DNA of 5,585 nt from Oligoflexales bacterium (GTDB lineage Bacteria; Bdellovibrionota; Oligoflexia; Oligoflexales; Oligoflexaceae): assembly GCA_015232735.1 (NCBI GenBank), contig JADFZC010000195.1, positions 1-5,585 on the forward strand, given 5' to 3'. Below are positions 1 through 5,585 of the stretch, in pieces. The first letter of the stretch is position 1. Every line of letters begins with the position of its first letter. Under the pieces are notes generated by a model, which ran no database searches, had not been told where the DNA came from, and saw only the letters and a program-made list of their open reading frames with translations. The translations under genes and the position numbers were made by a program.

Positions 1-195
1 TTCAACCTCGTCGCTCTCTTTCCTGGGAGTGCTGAGATGGCTTTGTCCAGGCTTTCTTCTGTCTAGAAAATTCTGGATATATGAAGTTGAAATCCTGTGG
101 CCCGGGGGTACACCGTCGACCACAACGCCGACGCCGGGACCGTGGGACTCGCCAAAAGTGGTTATGCGAAAAATATTTCCTAAGCTGTTTTCCAT
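1..195 (-). CDS. aroC: Chorismate synthase, N-terminal 65 residues (runs off left edge)
   Basis: Chorismate synthase makes chorismate from 5-enolpyruvylshikimate-3-phosphate, the last step of the shikimate pathway, in the cytoplasm and with reduced FMN. Translation from the ATG at 195 gives [19 protein letters not shown], followed by the family signature [16 protein letters not shown] at residues 15-30, which includes the conserved histidine H18. Next come LDRRKPGQS (44-52) and [10 protein letters not shown] (56-65), which match the conserved Arg-rich substrate/FMN-binding start of the family. The frame is open to the window edge, so only about a sixth of the usual 350-400 residues is present. 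A GGAG at 208-205 lies 9 nt before the ATG and supports this start. The gene begins 19 bp after the stop of the upstream metallopeptidase gene with no terminator between them, so co-transcription is likely. The gene identity is seen directly in the sequence; the operon is inferred. Confidence 0.97.
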   Translation of the reverse strand, partial: MENSLGNIFRITTFGESHGPGVGVVVDGVPPGHRISTSYIQNFLDRRKPGQSHLSTPRKESDEVE

Positions 196-214
196 GATGT
201 TTTTCTCCAAGTTT

Positions 215-3190
215 TTAATTGATCAGCGCATCAAAACCGAACAGACCATAGATTTCAAAAGAATGTCCAAGTACCTGGCCCGTTCCAAGTCCGGCATTTA
301 CGGTGACGCCTTTAATATCGGACTGGAGGTCGAGATTGTATCCATGTGCCGCCACCATGTCCTTCCACGGGGGAGGCGTTCGGCCGTACCATGCGCTGCC
401 GTAATTGAAAAATGCCGTAAAGTCGAGTCTGTTGAAATAAAAAATACCGATGAGTTTTTCAAGATCTTCAACAATAGGATATGTCCATGATATTTTCGTC
501 CTTGCCTGAGTATCGCCGAATGTGGCGCTGGTCAGCTGGCCTGGTCCTATCAGGTTTACATTGATCTCGTTGAATCCGCCCCCGGAACCGGGAATAAATG
601 TGTTTAGAGGACGATAGGCCTCCTTTAAAAATTTTGTCCTTTTGCCGCGGGTTCTGCTTGCGCTGATTCCGAGGCCGAGCGTTGATTTTTTTATTGGGAT
701 GGAGATTGCAGTCCCGCCGCCAAGCTGGTTATATTCCCAGGTGCTGTTGATAGCCTCAGGTACGACCCTTGATGCGAAGAAGCTTGAAAGTGACAGGTAT
801 TGAAAGCTTTTGCTGTGGCTCAAATTCAGCTGAAACTCGTTCTGATGGCCGCGTCTGCCCTCATCCACAAACGCGTCAGGTCCCGTGAATGGCTTCAGAG
901 TGGATGACAGAAGTCCAAGTTCCATATCCATATTCCATCTTGGAAAACTGCTTTTTCTGAGGATCAGCGCGCCTTTTTCGTCATAATACATGACTTGACC
1001 CTCAGCCGATCCATTATAGGTTTGATATCGGAAGACGCTGAGGGTGTAAGCCGCTGAAAAACGGTTTGTGAGAATCTGCAGCTTGGTGCTGGGAAATCTG
1101 CTCTCGAAACCGTACTGTGAACTCAGTTCAACAGTCTCGTTCTGCATATGGTCCATTATGGGAACCGTGAGCACTCCGTAGTTATAACCTCCGGAATCCG
1201 CGCCGATCCACGGAAAGGCGAAGATGGGCCTTCCCCTCCATTTCGAGGGCCTGGATTCCAGTGTTTCACTCTCTTTTGTCTTTTCCTCGGAAAGAGGGGG
1301 GGCGCTGCTTATTTTATCGCTTCTCAAGTTGGCCTCCTCGGGGGGGATTTCCTTCCAGCTTGACGTATTCATCAAGGCGGAATGAAGCGAAGTGCCTTCA
1401 TGTGAAAAGGCGTAGACGATGGGTGATATGTGAGACTCCACCATGGAACAGAATCTTTTTGCCAATTTTTCCGGATCAACCGCCAGGTTCATCCTTCCTG
1501 TATCAGGCTCAAGGGAAAAAATGAGTTTTTTGTCCCTGTAAGGAAATATTCTGGCCGGAAATTCCAAAAAACGCCTTTCTTCCAGACATGAACCTTTGAA
1601 GTCAATTTTTCTCAAAAAACGTTCTCTTCTGTCTGCCGTCAGGACCCAGGCCTCATTATCGCCTGTTATTGCGATCGACAGGGGTTTTCCGCCGTCTTTT
1701 TGCCGGATTTTTTCAAACTTGCCCGAATCGGTGAAGTAACGGATGATTTCATGCTTTTCACCATGTATTGTTTCTGTTGTCTCTTTGAACCAGATTTCGG
1801 AAGTAAGGTAAGACCCATCTTCGCTCTTTTCATCCTTTTGACCCGCGTAGTGCAATGAATCCGGGAGCCTCGCTTTCAGCGGACATGTTATGCCGGTCTT
1901 CCGACCGGGTGTCTTTTGGGTTATCTCCTTTTTGTCGACAAAGCACAGCATCGTGAACTCTGTCTCTTTTTCAGTCCAGAGAAGCCTGTCCCTGCTTTCA
2001 AACAGCCTTGACACGCTGCCTTTTCTTCGGATTGTTTTGACCTTTTTGCTGATGTTTTTCATATAAACGGATATGTCTTCGGTATCTTCAAGGTCGTTTG
2101 ATATGTTCGTCGATACGAAGGCCTTCATTTCCCTGCTTATGACCCTCGGGTAATTTGATTCCGCGGGGACATCGGAAAGAGTCTTGAAATCTTCCGGTTC
2201 ACCCAGAAGGGGAATTTCGACCTCCTTTATTTCACCATCGACCTTCACAAGGTTGGTGAGCCTGTCACCTTTAAGGACGAGCCCCTCATTTGCCGGGTAG
2301 TAAATATTTCGGGCGCTCATTTCGACTAACGGTTTCATGTCCTTGTAATCGGGGTGCTTTGTCCAGTATTCCCCTGCGGCCTTCTTATACTCTTCGTACA
2401 GCTCTCTTCCGGTCTTGCCGGTATAGTTCTGGAAGGCTTTGTCCATGGGCATGAAGTCATTGAACGGCACTATGGCCACTCCCCACCACCATGGCATCGA
2501 GTAATGGAAAAAGTCGTCAAGGAGCATGGGCACCTTGTCGGCGCCGTATGTCCTGAGGATATAGGCCACGAAGGCGCCTGAGGTGGCATAACCTTCAACT
2601 GCGAAGTCTGATATCTTGCCAGTACCGTAAAGGCTGTGAAGCTTGTCATATGAGGGCCAGTTGCCTGTTAACGCATGATGGCGTTCTATCGATGATTGAA
2701 TATCGGATCCGATGGAAACCGTAAGCGATTCCGCAAGCCCCTCTATCCACCATGCCGGCATCCATGGAAGGTGGATAATGGAACCTGCCGGTCCAAACCA
2801 GTTGTCCAGGTGCCTGTACATGGATGAATGGACATATTCATGAAGAGCCAGGTCTCGTCCCCCGTCTCCCATGGTTTGGAGTTCAACTGCATCGGTTATG
2901 AAATTGGCGAATGAGGCGTTGCCTGTCACGGATGAAACAATTACGGGAAGGGGCCTCGTCCTTTTCACTTTGAACCAATCTTCGACGACAGGTTTTGCCC
3001 TTTCCAGCGAGTTGATTATCATGAGCGCCTCATTTGGAAACCTCTCGTCATGATATAAATAGAAACTTTTGGTAGTGAGTTCGGAATATACCAGTGATCC
3101 CTGATTTCTCCCGAAATTAATGGGCAAACCCCTGGCTATTTGTGAAAATATCAATAAAACTGCGAGAAAGACTGTCTTTAAATTGAACAC
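215..3190 (-). CDS. Exported zinc metallopeptidase with propeller-like middle and C-terminal outer-membrane barrel
   Basis: This is a 991-residue protein read from the GTG at 3190. Residues 1-21 form a signal peptide with hydrophobic core [10 protein letters not shown] and a probable cut after ARG. Residues about 40-285 look like a peptidase-MA-type gluzincin domain: HEYVH at 117-121 gives two zinc histidines and the catalytic Glu118, and WWIEGLAE supplies the likely third ligand Glu150. Residues about 290-590 are beta-rich with spaced short strands, compatible with a TolB/PD40-like propeller, though the repeats are weak. A charged linker (about 612-650) leads into roughly 340 residues resembling a BamA/surface-antigen barrel: [20 protein letters not shown] at 653-672, alternating aromatic strands, then [16 protein letters not shown] at 921-936. 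It probably sits in the outer membrane with the peptidase domain in the periplasm or at the surface. The substrate is unknown. The HExxH motif and signal peptide are seen directly; the propeller, barrel topology and location are inferred from family resemblance. The last residue is Asn, not the usual Phe/Trp of a barrel. Confidence 0.85.
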   Translation of the reverse strand: MFNLKTVFLAVLLIFSQIARGLPINFGRNQGSLVYSELTTKSFYLYHDERFPNEALMIINSLERAKPVVEDWFKVKRTRPLPVIVSSVTGNASFANFITDAVELQTMGDGGRDLALHEYVHSSMYRHLDNWFGPAGSIIHLPWMPAWWIEGLAESLTVSIGSDIQSSIERHHALTGNWPSYDKLHSLYGTGKISDFAVEGYATSGAFVAYILRTYGADKVPMLLDDFFHYSMPWWWGVAIVPFNDFMPMDKAFQNYTGKTGRELYEEYKKAAGEYWTKHPDYKDMKPLVEMSARNIYYPANEGLVLKGDRLTNLVKVDGEIKEVEIPLLGEPEDFKTLSDVPAESNYPRVISREMKAFVSTNISNDLEDTEDISVYMKNISKKVKTIRRKGSVSRLFESRDRLLWTEKETEFTMLCFVDKKEITQKTPGRKTGITCPLKARLPDSLHYAGQKDEKSEDGSYLTSEIWFKETTETIHGEKHEIIRYFTDSGKFEKIRQKDGGKPLSIAITGDNEAWVLTADRRERFLRKIDFKGSCLEERRFLEFPARIFPYRDKKLIFSLEPDTGRMNLAVDPEKLAKRFCSMVESHISPIVYAFSHEGTSLHSALMNTSSWKEIPPEEANLRSDKISSAPPLSEEKTKESETLESRPSKWRGRPIFAFPWIGADSGGYNYGVLTVPIMDHMQNETVELSSQYGFESRFPSTKLQILTNRFSAAYTLSVFRYQTYNGSAEGQVMYYDEKGALILRKSSFPRWNMDMELGLLSSTLKPFTGPDAFVDEGRRGHQNEFQLNLSHSKSFQYLSLSSFFASRVVPEAINSTWEYNQLGGGTAISIPIKKSTLGLGISASRTRGKRTKFLKEAYRPLNTFIPGSGGGFNEINVNLIGPGQLTSATFGDTQARTKISWTYPIVEDLEKLIGIFYFNRLDFTAFFNYGSAWYGRTPPPWKDMVAAHGYNLDLQSDIKGVTVNAGLGTGQVLGHSFEIYGLFGFDALIN

Positions 3191-3196
3191 ATTTAA

Positions 3197-3202
3197 TCCT
3201 TT
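3197..3202 (-). promoter_or_regulatory. Ribosome binding site that fixes the metallopeptidase start
   Basis: AAAGGA on the minus strand lies 6 nt before the GTG at 3190, directly ahead of the positively charged, hydrophobic signal peptide. The longest frame would begin at a TTG (3274) with no such site. That TTG would add 28 residues ahead of the signal peptide and would lie upstream of the predicted promoter. The GTG start is therefore strongly preferred. Confidence 0.8.
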
Positions 3203-3215
3203 GTATGAACTGGGC

Positions 3216-3243
3216 AATATCCGATAATGTGCTTTTTTGTCAA
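3216..3243 (-). promoter_or_regulatory. Sigma-70-type promoter for the metallopeptidase-aroC transcript
   Basis: On the minus strand a perfect -35 box TTGACA (3243-3238) is followed after 16 nt by GATATT (3221-3216), which matches 4 of 6 bases of TATAAT. The start of transcription would fall near 3209, leaving a leader of about 19 nt that contains the AAAGGA site. The -35 box and the spacing are good; the -10 box is only fair, which would suit an activator-assisted promoter. This looks like a housekeeping-type promoter rather than an ECF-type one, because no GGAAC/TCTA-like pair was found here. Confidence 0.6.
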
Positions 3244-3244
3244 C

Positions 3245-3270
3245 TTTTCCGGAAAAAATTAATTTCCGAA
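3245..3270. promoter_or_regulatory. Palindromic operator-like element next to the -35 box
   Basis: A perfect 12-bp palindrome TTTTCCGGAAAA (3245-3256) lies one base upstream of the leftward -35 box. A second copy of its half, TTTCCGAA, occurs at 3263-3270, 17 bp from the start of TTTCCGGAA at 3246. CGGAAA at 3250-3255 and TTTCCG at 3263-3268 also form a 6-bp inverted repeat around a 7-nt AT-rich centre. The position and symmetry fit a site for a dimeric regulator of the metallopeptidase promoter. Which protein would bind is unknown. The repeats are seen directly; the function is inferred. Confidence 0.4.
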
Positions 3271-3403
3271 TCAATAAAAAAATCTATTTACTATTTTAGC
3301 TCATAATTAGCAGGTTGAGTCTTGCTTATCTATGAGGTTCATTGATATCATATTAATATTATGAATTAAGCAGAGGAAAATGTTAATAAATATTCCCAAG
3401 ATT

Positions 3404-3408
3404 GAGGG
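3404..3408 (+). promoter_or_regulatory. Ribosome binding site that decides the sigma gene start
   Basis: GAGGG ends immediately before the first ATG (3409), which is too close to serve it, but lies 9 nt before the second in-frame ATG (3418). The second ATG is therefore the better start. The change is only three residues. Confidence 0.6.
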
Positions 3409-3417
3409 ATGGAAAAG

Positions 3418-3870
3418 ATGGCAAAATCATCTGTTAGTGATTCTTATCAGGAAGGGCTTTCGACATTTTATTTGGAAAAACTTTGCGGCAAGGCAGACCT
3501 GGTATTCAGGTTCGGGTTTGCGCTGACGCTGAACAGGGACGGCGCCTCCGAGTGCGTGTACCTGACTTATAAAAAGCTTTCCAAGGAATTATCGGAAATT
3601 ATGAAACATAATGATACCGAGTTGAGGATAAAGCTCTTGAATGTTTGCTGGGAGGCTTCAAAATATTCAAAAACCGAGTATCCTGTGGAAAATTCGGGTT
3701 TCGCAAAGTTTTTGATGACGCTTGACCAGATAGCGCGCGGATCTTTGATCGCAGTTGATGTTGAAGGACTTACTCCATCCGAGACAGCGGAAATTTTCGG
3801 TCTTGAAGAAATGGAAATCAGAAAACATCTTGCGACGGGCAGAAAAGCGCTCATAGAATATTCTCCATAA
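3418..3870 (+). CDS. Divergent ECF-type RNA polymerase sigma factor
   Basis: This 150-residue protein has the two-part layout of ECF (group 4) sigma factors, which direct RNA polymerase to a small regulon. Residues about 28-55 (VFRFGFALTLNRDGASECVY and on to TYKKL) align with region 2.1-2.2, and TELRIKLLNVCWEASK (67-82) with the end of region 2. Residues about 99-148 form region 4 with a clear helix-turn-helix: DVEGLTPSETAEIFGLEEME followed by IRKHLATGRKAL. The usual region 2.2 acidic core (DLVQE-like), which contacts polymerase, is replaced by SECVYLTY, so this is an unusual member. The length is slightly short of the typical 160-200 residues. The gene is followed 42 bp later by a membrane protein of anti-sigma type in the same direction, the standard arrangement. 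The ATG at 3418 was chosen over 3409 because of ribosome-site spacing. Alternatives are a sigma-like regulator that no longer binds core polymerase, or a plain region-4-like DNA-binding protein. Confidence 0.75.
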   Translation: MAKSSVSDSYQEGLSTFYLEKLCGKADLVFRFGFALTLNRDGASECVYLTYKKLSKELSEIMKHNDTELRIKLLNVCWEASKYSKTEYPVENSGFAKFLMTLDQIARGSLIAVDVEGLTPSETAEIFGLEEMEIRKHLATGRKALIEYSP

Positions 3871-3912
3871 AAGCATTAATAACTTAAGACCAAAAAATGG
3901 GAGATAAATCGG

Positions 3913-4770
3913 ATGTCAGGTAAACCTTCGGCTTTGGATGATAGAGATTATTTCTACGGCTACTTGAGTGACTATGTCGATGAAAATCTGTCGGCACCGG
4001 ACAGTTCAAAGTATGTCGAATATATGAAAAAGGAAAATCTCTCTGAAATACCGGCCAAGTTCGGCAAGGCTCGCGGAAATCTTCAGATGATTGTCCAGGA
4101 GTATGGAATAGACGAGCTTCAGCTCAGGAAGCTTATAGCTCTTGTAGAGGACGATGCTTCAAGGGTCAAGCATGAAAACCAGAATATTGTAACTGTCGGG
4201 AAGAGCGAATTTCTTGGAAACCTGTTTAGAAGGATTTGCATTTTCGGCGGCTTTTTCGCGATTGTGTTTTTCAGCGTCTACTATCTGACCCCAAAGAGAA
4301 AGGCTTCATTTGATATTTTGAATTCCTTGAAGTGGGAAGCGATATCGATGGAGGAGGATCCGGACTGGAGGCTTGATCTTCCTTCCAATGATCTCAAGGA
4401 GGTTCAGGAGTATTTGAGCAATTACAGGGAACTCGGATTTGAATTCACCCCGCTTAAGAATTTTGATCCCTTGTGGGAGATAAATGGCGCGTCTGTCCTT
4501 GATTACGAGTCGACCAACGTGATCGTCATGCAATTTATCCAGAAGGAAACAAAGGACAGGTTATATTTCTTCCTCTGCGAGGGCAAGCTCACCGAGCTTC
4601 CAAAATCGGAGCTTAACAATAGAAATGGCCTGCTCTTCCAGGCGTATGGCGTGGGCAACCTTGAGATAATAAGTTTTCAGTACACTGAGAATGTCCTCGG
4701 ACTCATGATGTCCCACCGCGGATCATTTGAGATGGCTGATCTGGCGCAGAAAGCCTCTGTCAAGATGTAA
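3913..4770 (+). CDS. Probable membrane anti-sigma factor without zinc motif
   Basis: This 285-residue protein has one membrane span (about 108-125, rich in Ile, Phe, Val), flanked by RR (106-107) and KRK (128-130). The N-terminal 105 residues would be cytoplasmic. They begin YLSDYVDENLSAPDSSKYVEY (17-37), like the first helix of anti-sigma domains (YvDgeLs form), and continue as charged helices that could wrap a sigma factor. The HxxxCxxC zinc motif of the ZAS type is absent; the only cysteines are C109 in the span and one in FFLCEGK. The C-terminal part (about 131-285) would be periplasmic, is mixed alpha/beta, and ends with a strand pair (RLYFFLCEG ... NVLGLMMSHRGSFEMADLAQ) resembling the sensor ends of other membrane anti-sigma factors. 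A GGGAG site 9 nt ahead supports the ATG. Position right after the sigma gene is the main argument for its role: holding that sigma factor at the membrane until an envelope signal arrives. Topology is seen in the sequence; the partner is inferred. Confidence 0.7.
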   Translation: MSGKPSALDDRDYFYGYLSDYVDENLSAPDSSKYVEYMKKENLSEIPAKFGKARGNLQMIVQEYGIDELQLRKLIALVEDDASRVKHENQNIVTVGKSEFLGNLFRRICIFGGFFAIVFFSVYYLTPKRKASFDILNSLKWEAISMEEDPDWRLDLPSNDLKEVQEYLSNYRELGFEFTPLKNFDPLWEINGASVLDYESTNVIVMQFIQKETKDRLYFFLCEGKLTELPKSELNNRNGLLFQAYGVGNLEIISFQYTENVLGLMMSHRGSFEMADLAQKASVKM

Positions 4771-4795
4771 TGGAAGATTAAAAACAAAAGAGCTT

Positions 4796-5585
4796 CTATT
4801 TACTCGCAAATCTGAACTCCCTTGCCCCGGTGATATCGCCTGTCACGGATTTAACAAACACAGTAATATCCATGAAATTGCTTATATCGATTCCCTGTTC
4901 CGATACGAAAAACATCCTTCCGTTTTTTATTCCCTCTTTTTTCAAAATAATGTCCGAACCGGAAGGCCTGTTTTTGTCTTCGCAGTATTTACGGTTTCCA
5001 ATGCAGATTGTCCCGCTCGCGCCAAGGAGCGTGGAGGCCATGATGAAGGTTTTCGGCCCTTCCTTTTTATATATTCCGATATTGAGATTGTCATCGACAG
5101 GGATTTTGTTTGCATAGGCGGGATCTGTGCAGTTTTCATCCTGCGCAAGGTTATGTTTTGCAAATGCCTTGTTTATAAGGCAGTGGTTTGGAGATCTTGT
5201 TGAAGTGTTATTGTCTTCGTCATCAAGAAGAAGGACCTTGTTGTAGGAATCAGCGATCGCCGAGGTGGATTTTATATGCCTGAAGAAAAGGTCGCTTGCG
5301 ATGAATTTGCCTTTTGTCTTTCCATATCGGGCGATAAGCGTCTCTCTCAGATCCCAAAACGCGCCGGATATTATTTCCCCGGCCGAATGAGGCTCATTGC
5401 TGCCTGAATCTCCAAGCCTGCGGGAATTGCTCAAGTTGCGGATAGTTCTGCTGCCATCGCGTAGAAACAGGCCTTTCCCGATCACGGAACTTTCGGAAAA
5501 ATATGCGGCAGTGACATCCGCCGCCCCTTCGGAGAGAGCTATCTGCATCCTGCTTGCTCCGGAGAACGTCAATTGAAGGCCGTGT
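4796..5585 (-). CDS. Secreted thermolysin/fungalysin-like metallopeptidase, C-terminal 262 residues (start off right edge)
   Basis: The frame is open through the right edge, so this is the C-terminal part of a longer protein; the first visible TTG (5572) is not a real start. The visible part begins HGLQLTFSG; that first His is probably the last residue of a HExxH motif lying just outside (inference, as in HEYGHG of M36-type enzymes). LSEGAADVTA (17-26) gives the likely third zinc ligand Glu19 and the Asp23 that follows it in M4/M36 enzymes. EPHSAGEIISGAFWDLR (64-80) matches the motif containing the transition-state histidine of thermolysin-type enzymes (here His66). Residues to about 150 finish the helical catalytic lobe (SDLFFRHIKS, LINKAFAKHNL). 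The remaining 110 residues are beta-rich with three of the four cysteines, and may be a separate disulfide-bonded C-terminal domain. The protein is probably exported, since the family acts outside the cytoplasm, but its signal peptide is not visible. The gene converges on the anti-sigma gene with 25 bp between stops. Confidence 0.75.
   Translation of the reverse strand, partial: HGLQLTFSGASRMQIALSEGAADVTAAYFSESSVIGKGLFLRDGSRTIRNLSNSRRLGDSGSNEPHSAGEIISGAFWDLRETLIARYGKTKGKFIASDLFFRHIKSTSAIADSYNKVLLLDDEDNNTSTRSPNHCLINKAFAKHNLAQDENCTDPAYANKIPVDDNLNIGIYKKEGPKTFIMASTLLGASGTICIGNRKYCEDKNRPSGSDIILKKEGIKNGRMFFVSEQGIDISNFMDITVFVKSVTGDITGAREFRFASK

Larger units (their letters stand above)
3191..3417. 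other. Divergent AT-rich intergenic region
   Basis: This 227-bp region separates the leftward metallopeptidase gene from the rightward sigma/anti-sigma pair, so it must hold control signals for both. The left half has the promoter and palindrome annotated separately. The right half (3301-3390) is very AT-rich and holds two adjacent palindromes, TGATATCA (3343-3350) and ATATTAATAT (3350-3359), framed by the inverted pair TTCAT (3338-3342) and ATGAA (3361-3365). No convincing sigma-70 or ECF promoter was found for the rightward genes; TTGATA at 3342-3347 resembles a -35 box but lacks a good partner. No small gene was seen. Confidence 0.6.

Noticed and set aside
1..66. End of a plus-strand gene entering from the left (21 codons to a TAG at 64-66)
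   Set aside because: The same bases encode conserved chorismate synthase residues on the minus strand, and the plus-frame peptide has no recognisable features.
29..490. Plus-strand open frame of 153 codons at the left edge
   Set aside because: It runs antisense to the clear aroC start and to the end of the metallopeptidase gene, and its translation has no recognisable motif.
3191..3274. Longer N-terminus for the metallopeptidase from a TTG at 3274
   Set aside because: It would place 28 extra residues before the signal peptide, lacks a ribosome site and lies upstream of the predicted promoter.
3313..3325. Sigma-54-like GG...GC element upstream of the sigma gene
   Set aside because: The GG and GC pairs are separated by 9 nt instead of 10, and the surrounding consensus bases are mostly missing.
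4765..4830. Bidirectional terminator between the convergent anti-sigma and peptidase genes
   Set aside because: There are T/A tracts, but the best stems are only 3-4 bp (GAAG/CTTC, GAG/CTC), too weak to call.
4727..5203. Plus-strand open frame of 158 codons overlapping the end of the anti-sigma gene
   Set aside because: It is antisense to the peptidase reading frame that carries the catalytic-type motifs; no ribosome site or domain supports it.

Overview
The window looks like a chromosomal piece from a Gram-negative bacterium. The reasons are an exported protein that ends in an apparent outer-membrane beta-barrel, an ECF-type sigma/anti-sigma pair with one membrane span, and a standard aroC. 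The style (large surface metallopeptidase with propeller and barrel, divergent ECF pair, secreted gluzincin) would fit a deltaproteobacterium-like or Bdellovibrionota-like lineage. That is an impression only; nothing in the sequence fixes the taxon. No RNA gene, CRISPR array, insertion sequence or prophage part was seen.

Layout, left to right: (1) 1-195, minus strand: the first 65 codons of aroC (chorismate synthase), running off the left edge. (2) 215-3190, minus strand: a 991-residue exported protein with a HEYVH zinc-peptidase domain, a propeller-like middle and a C-terminal barrel. It lies 19 bp upstream of aroC and probably shares its transcript. (3) 3191-3417: an AT-rich divergent intergenic region. 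It holds a good sigma-70-type promoter for the leftward genes, with a perfect 12-bp palindrome next to its -35 box, and palindromic AT-rich DNA on the rightward side. (4) 3418-3870, plus strand: a divergent ECF-like sigma factor. (5) 3913-4770, plus strand: its probable membrane anti-sigma factor, without a zinc motif. (6) 4796-5585, minus strand, convergent: the C-terminal 262 residues of a secreted thermolysin/fungalysin-like metallopeptidase. Its start lies off the right edge, and the cut appears to fall inside the HExxH motif.

How the parts may work together (inference): an ECF sigma factor and its membrane-bound antagonist sit between two exported zinc metallopeptidases, one probably anchored in the outer membrane and one secreted. 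This suggests an envelope- or surface-responsive protease locus, with the housekeeping shikimate gene aroC carried along downstream. Nothing in the window proves that the sigma factor controls either peptidase.

Three starts were decided from ribosome binding sites rather than from the longest frame: GTG at 3190 (not TTG at 3274), ATG at 3418 (not ATG at 3409) and ATG at 195 for aroC.
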